NCBI GenBank assembly: GCA_963815305.1 | Contig: CAWFFW010000001.1 | Location: 2,232,001-2,296,000 of the forward strand | From: CAXBID01 sp963815305 | Lineage (GTDB): Bacteria; Bacteroidota; Bacteroidia; Flavobacteriales; Flavobacteriaceae | DNA length: 64,000 bases | Direction of reading: 5' to 3' | Part shown: piece by piece, positions 45,093-54,001 of the stretch | How positions within the stretch are numbered: position 1 is the first letter of the stretch | Layout: every line of letters begins with the position of its first letter | Program-made: the position numbers and the translations under genes | Notes under the pieces: generated by a model | Told to the model about the DNA's origin: nothing | The model's input: only the letters and a program-made list of their open reading frames with translations | The model's database searches: none

Positions 45093-45971
45093 TTACTGCA
45101 AATGTCTTTCTCTAGCAAGTAGTGTATTTTTCAATAACATAGCAATCGTCATCGGGCCAACACCTCCAGGAACGGGAGTTATATAACTCGCTTTTTGACT
45201 TACACTTTCAAAGTGAACGTCGCCAGCAAGTCTATAGCCATTCTTTTTAGTCGCATCAGGAACACGCGTAATTCCAACATCAATAATAATCACATCGTCC
45301 TTTACCATATCTCCTGTTAAAAACTCTGAGATACCAATAGCTGCAACAATGATATCTGCATTTCTAGTAATTTCTAATAAATTTTTAGACCGACTATGTA
45401 CTACGGTAACTGTAGCATCACCAGCTTTTCGTTTCTGGCTCATTAAAATACTCATTGGGCGCCCAACAATATGACTTCTTCCCATGACAACCACATTTTT
45501 TCCTGAAGTTTCTATTTGATAGCGCTCTAGCAACTCCATGATTCCGTAAGGTGTTGCAGGCAAAAATGTTGGTAAGTCCAAAGCCATTTTTCCAACATTT
45601 GTAGGATGAAAACCATCAACATCTTTATCTGGATTTACGGCCATCAAAATCTTTTGCTCATCAATTTGATCTGGTAATGGTAACTGCACGATGAAACCAT
45701 CAATATCATCATTAGTATTTAAATCATTTATTTTTTTTAATAATTCTTCTTCCGAAGTAAAATCAGGAAGTTCAATTAAAGTAGAATGATAACCAATACG
45801 CTCGCAAGCTTTTACTTTAGCGTTCACGTAAGTCATACTTGCGCCGTCCGATCCCACTAAAATTGCAGCGAGATGCGGTACTTTTTCACCCTTTGAAATC
45901 ATGGACTTTACGTGTTCAGCAATTTCATCTTTTATGTCGTTGCTAACTTTTTTACCGTCTAAAATGGTCAT
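45093..45971 (-). CDS. folD: Bifunctional methylenetetrahydrofolate dehydrogenase/cyclohydrolase
   Basis: Interconverts 5,10-methylene-, methenyl- and 10-formyl-tetrahydrofolate with NADP. 292 residues from ATG 45971 (MTILDGKKVSNDIKDEI); two further in-frame ATGs upstream (45977, 45992) give longer forms of up to 299 residues. Motifs: substrate/catalytic TYVNAKVKACERIG, VQLPLP, PATPYGIMELL, GRSHIVGRP (NADP fold) and PVPGGVGPMTIAMLLKNT. Confidence 0.95.
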   Translation of the reverse strand: MTILDGKKVSNDIKDEIAEHVKSMISKGEKVPHLAAILVGSDGASMTYVNAKVKACERIGYHSTLIELPDFTSEEELLKKINDLNTNDDIDGFIVQLPLPDQIDEQKILMAVNPDKDVDGFHPTNVGKMALDLPTFLPATPYGIMELLERYQIETSGKNVVVMGRSHIVGRPMSILMSQKRKAGDATVTVVHSRSKNLLEITRNADIIVAAIGISEFLTGDMVKDDVIIIDVGITRVPDATKKNGYRLAGDVHFESVSQKASYITPVPGGVGPMTIAMLLKNTLLARERHLQ

Positions 45972-45992
45972 ATACATTAAGTTTTCGGTCAC

Positions 45993-46001
45993 AGTCTCAG
46001 T
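45993..46001. repeat. Left inverted repeat flanking the four-helix-bundle gene
   Basis: AGTCTCAGT, inside GGTCACAGTCTCAGTAGCAG. Its exact complement ACTGAGACT lies at 46463-46471 on the other side of the gene, embedded in GTGACTGAGAC. Confidence 0.45.
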
Positions 46002-46050
46002 AGCAGTTTTTTACTCTGCTGAATACCTTTTCTGCAAAAAATTATCTATT

Positions 46051-46433
46051 CTATTTTTATTCCAAATTTCTCTGGATTATTAATCATATAGTTTACCAAT
46101 CTCTTTTCCAGATTCAGAAAATTAAGCATAATCTTCATCTGAAATATATTTACAGGATAATGCAAAATCTAGCCATGTATTAATTTCTGAATTCTCAGTA
46201 TCAGCATCAGCATCAGCATCAGCATCAGCATCAGTAAGTTTGCTTATAAAATATTTAGGATATCTTCTCTTTCTATAAGCTTCAGATATATTTGCACATA
46301 CTGAATGAGAGCTTCGTCTTATTTGATCTGTCAAAGAATAGTTCTCCGCCTTTGGAAAAGATTTTGAAATTTCAAAAATAACCATAGCTAAATTAAACGA
46401 TTTTTGATAAGCTAATAGTTTTTTGAAATCCAT
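46051..46433 (-). pseudogene. Four-helix-bundle (23S rRNA intervening-sequence-like) protein, decayed
   Basis: ATG 46433 opens the family N-terminus (MDFKKLLAYQKSFNLAMVIFEISKSFPKAENYSLTDQIRRSSHSVCANISEAYR). A hexanucleotide expansion inserts alternating Asp-Ala (residues about 67-78). The frame stops at 46122-46124 (ISDEDYA*), but similarity continues in frame (FSESGKEIGKL) and then in another frame (MINNPEKFGIKIE, stop at 46051), so there is one nonsense change (CAA to TAA fits) and one frameshift. The family is common in Bacteroidota and has no firmly known biochemical role. Confidence 0.78.
46195..46236. repeat. Hexanucleotide tandem repeat (TCAGCA)n in the four-helix-bundle gene
   Basis: Seven contiguous units: one TCAGTA, five TCAGCA, one TCAGTA. 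As a multiple of three it keeps the frame and encodes Asp-Ala dipeptides in the loop before WLDFALSCKYI. Confidence 0.92.
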
Positions 46434-46462
46434 TACGTTTATTTATAAAACTGAAAAATGTG

Positions 46463-46471
46463 ACTGAGACT
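46463..46471. repeat. Right inverted repeat flanking the four-helix-bundle gene
   Basis: ACTGAGACT, complement of 45993-46001, located between the ffh stop and the four-helix-bundle start codon. Confidence 0.45.
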
Positions 46472-46482
46472 ATAAACTAATA

Positions 46483-47811
46483 TTAACGCATATTCTGCAT
46501 CATCTGCATCATCTTTTTACCGCCACCACCTTGCATCATCTTCATCATTTTGCTCATTTGGTTGAACTGTTTCAAAAGCTGATTGACTTGCTGTACCGAA
46601 GTACCCGATCCTTTTCCTATTCGTTTCTTTCTACTGGCGTTTAAAATATCTGGATTAGAACGTTCCTTTGGTGTCATAGAGTGAATAATAGCTTCAATTC
46701 CTTTAAAAGCATCATCATCAATATCTACATCTTTCATCATTTTACCAGCGCCAGGAATCATACCTACCAAATCTTTCATGTTTCCCATTTTCTTGATTTG
46801 CTGAATCTGTTTTAAGAAATCATCAAACCCAAACTGGTTTTTAGCAATTTTCTTTTGAAGTTTTCTGGCTTCAACCTCATCAAATTGCTCTTGAGCACGT
46901 TCAACTAAAGACACCACATCACCCATTCCAAGAATACGGTCTGCCATACGGGATGGATAGAACACATCAATAGCTTCCATTTTCTCGCCTGTACCAATAA
47001 ACTTAATAGGCTTATTAACTACTGATTTAATTGAAATGGCTGCACCACCTCGCGTATCCCCATCTAATTTAGTAAGGATAACACCATCAAAATTCAAGAC
47101 ATCGTTAAACGATTTTGCCGTATTAACAGCATCTTGCCCTGTCATAGAATCTACAACGAACAACGTTTCTTGGGGCTGAATAGCTTTATGGATGTTCGAG
47201 ATTTCGGTCATCATCACTTCATCAACGGCTAAACGACCAGCGGTATCTATAATCACCACATTAAATCCGTTTGCTTTAGCATATGCAATACCTGCTTGCG
47301 CTATAGCAACAGGATCATTATTTCCTTTATCACTAAAAACCTCAACCTTTATTTGTTCTCCAACAATATGTAATTGATCTATCGCAGCAGGACGATATAC
47401 GTCACAGGCTACTAATAATGGTTTTTTTGTTTTTTTGTTTTTAAGATAATTAGCAAGCTTACCCGAGAAGGTTGTTTTACCTGAACCTTGTAAACCAGAC
47501 ATTAAAATGATACTTGGTGTGCCTGAAAGATTTATGCCTTCAGCATCACCACCCATTAGTTCGGTTAATTCGTCCTTTACAATTTTAACCATGAGCTGCC
47601 CAGGCTGTAACGTTGTTAATACGTTTTGACCTAAAGCTTTTTCTTTTACTCTAACGGTAAATTCTTTGGCTATTTTAAAGTTGACATCGGCATCCAGTAA
47701 AGCACGTCTTACTTCTTTTAAAGTTTCAGCTACATTGACTTCGGTAATACTTCCGTGTCCTTTTAGAACGTGTAAGGCTTTATCTAATTTATCGCTTAAA
47801 TTATTGAACAT
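46483..47811 (-). CDS. ffh: Signal recognition particle protein Ffh
   Basis: SRP GTPase that binds signal sequences of nascent membrane proteins. 442 residues: N domain (1-85), G domain with GLQGSGKTTFSGKLA (about 109), DTAGRL, TKLDGDTRGGAA, and a Met-rich M domain ending MSKMMKMMQGGGGKKMMQMMQNMR, the expected flexible methionine tail. A TAACTTTG box at 47872-47879 suggests its own promoter. Confidence 0.97.
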   Translation of the reverse strand: MFNNLSDKLDKALHVLKGHGSITEVNVAETLKEVRRALLDADVNFKIAKEFTVRVKEKALGQNVLTTLQPGQLMVKIVKDELTELMGGDAEGINLSGTPSIILMSGLQGSGKTTFSGKLANYLKNKKTKKPLLVACDVYRPAAIDQLHIVGEQIKVEVFSDKGNNDPVAIAQAGIAYAKANGFNVVIIDTAGRLAVDEVMMTEISNIHKAIQPQETLFVVDSMTGQDAVNTAKSFNDVLNFDGVILTKLDGDTRGGAAISIKSVVNKPIKFIGTGEKMEAIDVFYPSRMADRILGMGDVVSLVERAQEQFDEVEARKLQKKIAKNQFGFDDFLKQIQQIKKMGNMKDLVGMIPGAGKMMKDVDIDDDAFKGIEAIIHSMTPKERSNPDILNASRKKRIGKGSGTSVQQVNQLLKQFNQMSKMMKMMQGGGGKKMMQMMQNMR

Positions 47812-47871
47812 ATATTCTAGTCTTCAGATGGCAGTCTACAGTTGGCAGTCTGCTCATAAAATTAAACGACG

Positions 47872-47879
47872 CAAAGTTA
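47872..47879 (-). promoter_or_regulatory. -7 box of ffh
   Basis: TAACTTTG on the minus strand matches TAnnTTTG; the -33 position has TTC instead of TTG. The leader to the ffh ATG (47811) contains two GGCAGTCT copies (GGCAGTCTACAGTTGGCAGTC at 47830 region), a simple-repeat type seen in flavobacterial spacers. Confidence 0.45.
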
Positions 47880-47923
47880 ATGATTTGAAGTATATTAATG
47901 AAGTGCTTATACACAAAGTGAAT

Positions 47924-47960
47924 AAAAAAAGGCTGCCAAAATTTAATTTGACAGCCTTTA
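47924..47960 (-). terminator. Terminator of the large acidic lipoprotein gene
   Basis: AAAGGCTGCCAAA (47928-47940) pairs with TTTGACAGCCTTT (47947-47959) with one mismatch; the A-run 47924-47930 gives a U-tract on the minus strand. Lies about 70 bp after the stop at 48032. Confidence 0.7.
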
Positions 47961-48031
47961 AAAGGAAACTTAACTTAATAATTAACCTAACCAACCGATA
48001 AGAGTGTTTCCTTTTTTAACAAAAAATATTA

Positions 48032-49786
48032 TTATACTTTCTTTTCAAGGACTAATATTCTTTCAATATCGCCATTAGCGTTTAAATCTTTCAATTCGAT
48101 TCTATTTGTTGTCATTTCTTTTATTTTCCACCTGTGATTTAAATCATTAAATGGAGCATTCCCACCAAAGAATAATCCGAGATTTAAGCCATCTTTTCTG
48201 TAAGATAACCAAGACCCACTAGTAACACCATTATTAGGATCTGTTACTTTTACTCTTCCTGTTTCAATAAATTGTAAAGTATACATAAAAAATTCTTCTG
48301 GTTTGTTTACACCATCAACTTGATAAGCTGCCACTTCCCAAGCTCCATCAATCAATAGTCGATCTACAATATTTAAATCTTCATCATTATCTGGACAATG
48401 TCTTTCTAAAATCATTTTATTATTGGCGTTTTCTAGTTTAATTAAACCTGGCTCTAAAAATGTAATTAACCATTCTAATTTTAAATTTGGTCTGCCATCA
48501 AGCGTAATTTGTAAAATAAAACCAACGTTTCTAATTCCAATTTCATACGTTCCTTGCACAAACTCACCATTAACTCTAAGTTTTACAACATTATCTGAAA
48601 AGAATTTAAGTGGTGTACCTATATAATCTTTTTCATTATCAGCACCATCAACACTTAAACGTGCTATTCTCCATAAACATTCTTGTAGATAATCTTCTAT
48701 ACGTTCTTTTGTAACATCTATAACTACATCACAGTTTTTCTTCATGATGATTCTGTTACCACCTTCTTGATAAAGTTTGATTTTACCGTATTCAATATCG
48801 TATACAAACCATTCTAAAGTAAAGTCTACCAAGGTATTAAATTCAAGTTTCAATAAAGCGCCTCTATCGGTAACACGCGTACTCCAAGTACCGGTTGATA
48901 AATTCCCTCCTCTAGCTCGCATTACAACAACCCCATCTTCTTTAAAGTTTAACGCATATTCTCTATACTGAGCTGTATTATCTTGATTATATCTTTTAAA
49001 CTCATATACTACCCATGGGCAAATTTTTAAATACTCATCAAGACGTTCTTTAGTAAAATCATCATCACCATAATCATTATCATCATCTTCATCACAAGCA
49101 TCTTTTGCTTCTTCAATGGCACGTTGTAATTCGGCATTATTATTTACAACTATTTCAGCACCATAAGCTAATTCCATAGTTACAGGAAAATTAAGACTAG
49201 CTAGCAATCCATCTTCATTTCTCACACGTTTAATAAACTTGTATAATTGCCTGTCGTTTTCAATAGTAATGACATTAAGAACTTGAAAGTCTCCATTGTA
49301 AACTGAAAATGAAATAGGGTATTGAAAATCGATACATTCTATATCGTCATCTTCTTCATTTTCAACGCTACAATCTTCAATTAATTCTTCTAAAGCATCC
49401 TGATTTTCTATAACCACTTCATCATAATTAGCTAATATAATTGTAATAGGAAAAACAATATCTAGCACATCATCATCGTCATCAAACTCTTTAAAAATAG
49501 CTTCAATAACTTTAAAGTCTTCTCTAGAATCGATTGTGATTTCTAAACCTTTTACTATTACTTTAACAGGTAATTCTACAGATAAACAACTGGCATTGTC
49601 TATAATATTATCTGCAGACCCATCCATAATGGATGTAGAACTCATTAAGCTCGTTAAGGTAGATTCGGCAACAAGCGTTTCCGTCTCGTTAGGTTCAGTA
49701 ATATCGATTACTTCGTCCTGACAAGACGTAAACATTAAAAGGGCAAAAAAAGGAAATAGTAATAATGTTCTTAATTTAGTTTTCAT
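48032..49786 (-). CDS. Large acidic multi-repeat lipoprotein
   Basis: 584 residues from ATG 49786 (MKTKLRTLLLFPFFALLMFTSCQDE, lipobox Cys near 22); the open frame runs 31 codons further upstream without a signal-like sequence. N-terminal half: three to four repeats of a strand-rich unit (FPITIILANYDEVVIENQDALEELIEDC; FPVTMELAYGAEIVVNNNAELQRAIEEAKDAC) separated by Asp/Glu clusters. C-terminal half: about three lipocalin-like units (CPWVVYEFKRYNQDN..., CLWRIARLSVDGADN..., AWEVAAYQVDGVNK...). Acidic clusters could bind Ca2+. Divergent from the ECF-FecR operon; function unknown. Confidence 0.75.
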   Translation of the reverse strand: MKTKLRTLLLFPFFALLMFTSCQDEVIDITEPNETETLVAESTLTSLMSSTSIMDGSADNIIDNASCLSVELPVKVIVKGLEITIDSREDFKVIEAIFKEFDDDDDVLDIVFPITIILANYDEVVIENQDALEELIEDCSVENEEDDDIECIDFQYPISFSVYNGDFQVLNVITIENDRQLYKFIKRVRNEDGLLASLNFPVTMELAYGAEIVVNNNAELQRAIEEAKDACDEDDDNDYGDDDFTKERLDEYLKICPWVVYEFKRYNQDNTAQYREYALNFKEDGVVVMRARGGNLSTGTWSTRVTDRGALLKLEFNTLVDFTLEWFVYDIEYGKIKLYQEGGNRIIMKKNCDVVIDVTKERIEDYLQECLWRIARLSVDGADNEKDYIGTPLKFFSDNVVKLRVNGEFVQGTYEIGIRNVGFILQITLDGRPNLKLEWLITFLEPGLIKLENANNKMILERHCPDNDEDLNIVDRLLIDGAWEVAAYQVDGVNKPEEFFMYTLQFIETGRVKVTDPNNGVTSGSWLSYRKDGLNLGLFFGGNAPFNDLNHRWKIKEMTTNRIELKDLNANGDIERILVLEKKV

Positions 49787-49981
49787 GATATTTGATTTTG
49801 GGTTTATGTACCAGTTATTCTTTAAAATAGCCGCAATAAAAAAATCATCATTTTCTTTTACAACAATTTTAAAAAACAACTAGTACGACATAGTATTTTG
49901 ATTATAAAACAGGATAACTTTAAAAATTCCTAGCCTATGTTTCATTTTTTTTTACTTTAGTAGCACCAACTACCAATAACC

Positions 49982-50497
49982 ATGGGTAAACAACTACACG
50001 AAAATATTTGTGAAGAGCGTATATTTTCATCTATTTTTAATAAACACTCTAAGGATTTACACAATTTCCTCTACTATAAATTTGGTGAATTTTTAAATCC
50101 AAAAGATAAAGTACAGGAAGCTTTTGTTAAATTGTGGCAAAACTGTGCGAAGATATCTCCCGATAAAGCAAAGAGTTTTGTGTTTACTACAGCCAATAAT
50201 TTAATGCTGAATGAAGCGGCACATCAAAAAGTAGTTTTAAAACATCAACAAACGAAGCCTAAACATTATACTAATGAGAATCCTGAGTTTTTAATGCAGG
50301 AAAGCGAGTATCATGATAAGTTGCAAAAAGCACTAGGTAATTTAACCGAAGCACAAAGGGAAGCTTTTATGATGAATCGTGTTGAAGGTAAACGTTTTAA
50401 AGAAATTGCTGCACTTTTAGATATCTCGACCAAAGCGGTTGAAAAACGAATTTATGGAGCTTTGACGAAGTTGCGGAAGGATATTAAGGAGTTGTAG
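49982..50497 (+). CDS. ECF RNA polymerase sigma factor (FecI-like)
   Basis: 171 residues: region 2 (FSSIFNKHSKDLHNFLYYKFGEFLNPKDKVQEAFVKLWQNCAKI, about 15-60) and region 4 (LGNLTEAQREAFMMNRVEGKRFKEIAALLDISTKAVEKRIYGALTKLRKDI, about 115-168). Paired with the FecR anti-sigma downstream; together they form a cell-surface signalling module controlled by the STN-containing receptor. The stop codon runs straight into a heptanucleotide repeat. Confidence 0.93.
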   Translation: MGKQLHENICEERIFSSIFNKHSKDLHNFLYYKFGEFLNPKDKVQEAFVKLWQNCAKISPDKAKSFVFTTANNLMLNEAAHQKVVLKHQQTKPKHYTNENPEFLMQESEYHDKLQKALGNLTEAQREAFMMNRVEGKRFKEIAALLDISTKAVEKRIYGALTKLRKDIKEL

Positions 50498-50545
50498 TTG
50501 TTAGTTGTTAGTTGTTAGTTGTTAGTTGTTAGTTGTTAGTTGTTA
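50498..50545. repeat. Heptanucleotide tandem repeat (TTGTTAG)n
   Basis: Six perfect TTGTTAG units plus a partial seventh directly after the sigma-factor TAG stop at 50495-50497. Same heptamer, degenerate, appears inside valS near 59665-59700. Lies in the 154-bp spacer before fecR. Confidence 0.92.
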
Positions 50546-50651
50546 AAAATTAAAATTTTTTGGAGTTTGGAATTTTGAAAATTGATTTATTTTAAAGTAC
50601 AGGGTAGGAAAAAATAAAAGATAACTGTTATATAGTTGAATAAGCAAAATA

Positions 50652-51551
50652 ATGAACAGAGAAGAACTCATATCGAAATGGTTAGATAACGATTTAAATG
50701 AACAGGAACTGAAAGCGTTTAAAAACCTTGAAGACTATGATGATTTAGTAATGTTAAACACCGGTTTGCAAGCTTTTAAGGCAGATGATTACGATACTTC
50801 CAAAGAACTTGAAAACGTATTATCTAAAATTAAAAGTACAAAAAGCCAAACCACAACCCATTGGATAAAATCATTTATGCGTGTTGCGGCTATACTTGCT
50901 GTTTGTTTTAGCTTATACTATTACACCACGACTTTAGATACCACAATAACAACGGCTGTCGCTCAAAAAACAACAGTTGAGCTTCCAGACGCATCTAGTG
51001 TTTCCCTCAACGCTGAATCGTTATTAGCTTTTAATAAAAACCATTGGAAAAAAGAGCGTGATGTAGAACTTGAAGGTGAAGCTTTTTTTAAAGTTGCCAA
51101 AGGGTCATCATTTAATGTTAAAACAAAATCGGGAACCGTTACGGTTTATGGTACACAATTTAATGTAAAACAACGCAACAATTATTTTGAGGTTATTTGC
51201 TACGAAGGTTTAGTTGGAGTTACCCACAAGTCGAAAGAAATTAAATTAAAACCTGGAGACAGTTTTTTAATTATTGATGGGAAAACAATTGCTAAAGAAA
51301 AAGAAAACCGCGCTACGCCTTCGTGGTTAAATAACGAAAGTACATTTAAAAGTTTACCATTTAAAACTATAGTTGCTGAATTTGAAAGACAATATGACGT
51401 AGATATTACATTGATGAAAATAGATTCTACCCAACTATTTACAGGGAGTTTTACTCATAATAATTTAGAAATTGCTTTAAAATCAATTACCTTACCCTTA
51501 CACTTAACCTATAGTAAAACCAACAATACTATCATATTAAAAGGTGAGTAA
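50652..51551 (+). CDS. FecR-family anti-sigma factor
   Basis: 299 residues: cytoplasmic N-terminal segment (1-75, starting MNREELISKWLDNDLNEQELKAF), one transmembrane helix (about 76-93, FMRVAAILAVCFSLYYYTT), periplasmic FecR domain (about 105-205, VELPDASSVSLNAESLLAF...FKVAKGSSFNVKTKSGTVTVYGTQFNV) and a C-terminal DUF4974 (FKTIVAEFERQYDVDITL). Transduces receptor occupancy to the ECF sigma factor. Overlaps the receptor start by 8 bp. Confidence 0.93.
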   Translation: MNREELISKWLDNDLNEQELKAFKNLEDYDDLVMLNTGLQAFKADDYDTSKELENVLSKIKSTKSQTTTHWIKSFMRVAAILAVCFSLYYYTTTLDTTITTAVAQKTTVELPDASSVSLNAESLLAFNKNHWKKERDVELEGEAFFKVAKGSSFNVKTKSGTVTVYGTQFNVKQRNNYFEVICYEGLVGVTHKSKEIKLKPGDSFLIIDGKTIAKEKENRATPSWLNNESTFKSLPFKTIVAEFERQYDVDITLMKIDSTQLFTGSFTHNNLEIALKSITLPLHLTYSKTNNTIILKGE

Positions 51552-53898
51552 AAACTATAGTTTTTCAATTTGTATTGTATTGTTTTTTTTGAATCTTACT
51601 AACCTAAGGGCACAAACTATTCAAAAAGAAAAGCAATCACTTATTACTATTTTAAAAGCTCTTGAAGAAAAATATAACATCAGTTTTTCTTACGTTGATG
51701 AAACCATAAAAACAAAAGAAGCTACACCTTTAAAAGACGATTTAACCTTACAGGAAGCTTTAGAGTTTTTAAAATTGGAAACCCGTTTAGATTTTGAGTT
51801 ATTAAACAATCGTTTTGTGGTAATTAAAAAGCCACAAAAAAATAGTACTTTATATAATACGCAAAGACTTGAAGAAGTTGTAATAAGCAACTACTTAACG
51901 TCTGGTATTACGAAACTTAATGATGGGTCTATAAACATAAAACCCGAAACTTTCGGTATATTACCTGGTTTAATTGAACCTGATGTTTTACAAACCATAC
52001 AAGCACTTCCGGGAGTTTTAAGTACCGATGAAACAGTGTCAAATATTAATGTGCGCGGTGGCACACACGACCAAAACTTAATTCTTTGGGATGGAATAAA
52101 AATGTATCAATCTGGGCATTTTTTCGGACTAATTTCAGCTTTTAATCCCTATACTACAAAAAGCGTCAATGTTTATAAAAATGGCACCCGCGCTAAATAT
52201 GGCGATGGTATTTCTAGTATTATAGATATGCAATTGCCTAATAAAATTGATAACGAATTTAAAGCTGCATTGGGCATTAATTTAATAAATGCTGATGGTT
52301 TTGCTAAAATTCCGCTTTCAGACAAAACGGAATTGCAATTATCTACACGTCGATCTATAACTGATTTAATAAACACGGCAACATTCGAAAATTACTCTAA
52401 ACGTATTTTTCAAGATTCTGATTTTGAAAAATCTCAGGATGACAGAAGTTCGATATCTCAAAACGAATCGTTTTACTTTTATGATGTTACCGCTAAATTT
52501 CTTTATGATATTACTAAAAAAGATAGAGTCCGAATTCATTTTTTCAATCTTTACAACGATTTAAATTACGATGAACAATCTACTATAAATGACAGAAGTG
52601 AAGCTTTAAACAGTAAACTTACCCAACGTAATTCTGCTGTCGGAATAACCTATGCCAGAGATTGGAATGAAACACTTTCAACAACCTCGCAAGTTTACGT
52701 TACTAATTATGATTTAGATGCTACTAATTTCGATATTTTAAAAAACCAACGTTTAATTCAAGAAAACGAAGTGTATGATGGTTCGGCCAAATTAGATATT
52801 AATTATTCACCCAATCATCAACTAAAAATTAATGGCGGTTATCAATTTACTGAAGTTGGTATTAGCAATTTAGAAGACGTTAACAATCCTGATTTTAGAA
52901 GCTTTATTAGAGAGGTGGTTAGAACACATTCTGTTTACGGCGAAACAGGAATTTCATCAAATAATGCCAAAACTAAACTTGTTTTTGGAGGTCGTTTAAA
53001 TTACATTGGTAAGTTTGATATGATTTTTGCAGAACCCAGATTAAGTTTTAGTCAACGATTTTTAAATCATTTTAGGTTTGAAATTTTAGGTGAATTTAAA
53101 AGTCAGACCACCACACAAATTATCGATTTACAAAACGATTTTTTAGGTATTGAAAATCGACGTTGGGTTCTTGCTAATAACAAAACTGAAGTTGAAAATA
53201 TCAACAATAAAAATGTTTATCCAGTTCCTGTTACAAAAAGTAAGCAAGCATCAGTTGGTGTTCATTATAACAAAAATAAATTCTTGATAAGTGCTGAAGG
53301 TTACATCAAAAAAGTAAATGGTATAACTACGCGAAGTCAGGGGTTTCAAAACCAATATCAATTTGTAAATGCTATTGGTAGTTATGAAATTAAAGGCATA
53401 GATGTTTTGTTAAATAAACAATTTGGTGATATTGTAAGCACTTGGATATCGTATTCATACAGCAAAAACGATTATACCTTTAATGCATTAAATAATGGAA
53501 ATCCATTCCCGAATAATGCCGATATTCGTCATGCCTTAACGTTTGCTGGTACATACAGTTACGGAGATTTAAAAATAGCTTTAGGTTTAAATTGGCATTC
53601 TGGAATACCACATACTGAACCAGATTTAGATAAAGAAACTGAAGATAATACGATAACATATTTAAGTCCAAATAGCTCAAATTTAGATGATTATTTAAGA
53701 ACTGATTTTTCAGCAACTTATGCTTTTGATATATCAGACGGTATAAAGGCGACCATAGGTGCTTCAGTTTGGAACGTATTAAATAAAAAGAATATTATAA
53801 ATAAATATTACAGTTTAGATAATAAAAATGAGGTAATACCCATTGAAAATCAGTCACTTGGCATCACTCCAAACGTAAGTTTTAGAGTACGATTTTAG
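51544..53898 (+). CDS. TonB-dependent receptor with STN signalling domain
   Basis: 784 residues; GTG start at 51544 overlapping fecR by 8 bp. Signal peptide (ending LRAQ), STN/secretin-like signalling domain (about 35-90, LKALEEKYNISFSYVDETIKTKEA...LDFELLNNRFVVI), plug (EPDVLQTIQALPGVLSTDETVSNINVRGGTHDQNLILWDGIKMYQ) and barrel ending NVSFRVRF. No CarboxypepD-reg or SusC signature and no SusD gene follows, so a non-glycan ligand is likely. Regulates its own operon through FecR/ECF. Confidence 0.92.
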   Translation: MSKNYSFSICIVLFFLNLTNLRAQTIQKEKQSLITILKALEEKYNISFSYVDETIKTKEATPLKDDLTLQEALEFLKLETRLDFELLNNRFVVIKKPQKNSTLYNTQRLEEVVISNYLTSGITKLNDGSINIKPETFGILPGLIEPDVLQTIQALPGVLSTDETVSNINVRGGTHDQNLILWDGIKMYQSGHFFGLISAFNPYTTKSVNVYKNGTRAKYGDGISSIIDMQLPNKIDNEFKAALGINLINADGFAKIPLSDKTELQLSTRRSITDLINTATFENYSKRIFQDSDFEKSQDDRSSISQNESFYFYDVTAKFLYDITKKDRVRIHFFNLYNDLNYDEQSTINDRSEALNSKLTQRNSAVGITYARDWNETLSTTSQVYVTNYDLDATNFDILKNQRLIQENEVYDGSAKLDINYSPNHQLKINGGYQFTEVGISNLEDVNNPDFRSFIREVVRTHSVYGETGISSNNAKTKLVFGGRLNYIGKFDMIFAEPRLSFSQRFLNHFRFEILGEFKSQTTTQIIDLQNDFLGIENRRWVLANNKTEVENINNKNVYPVPVTKSKQASVGVHYNKNKFLISAEGYIKKVNGITTRSQGFQNQYQFVNAIGSYEIKGIDVLLNKQFGDIVSTWISYSYSKNDYTFNALNNGNPFPNNADIRHALTFAGTYSYGDLKIALGLNWHSGIPHTEPDLDKETEDNTITYLSPNSSNLDDYLRTDFSATYAFDISDGIKATIGASVWNVLNKKNIINKYYSLDNKNEVIPIENQSLGITPNVSFRVRF

Positions 53899-54001
53899 AT
53901 GAAATACATTTTTTTTTATTGATAAAATGATTTTCAACGAATAATTCTGCATTTCAACAGCTTCAATCTATCTTTTTTATATTTTACTCAAAAATTAATA
54001 T

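Noticed and set aside
49787..49879. Extended N-terminus of the acidic lipoprotein (start at 49879)
   Set aside because: The extra 31 residues precede a complete lipoprotein signal and show no signal-like or family-like pattern.
50498..50545. Heptanucleotide array considered as a CRISPR array
   Set aside because: Units are 7 bp with no spacers and no cas genes nearby.
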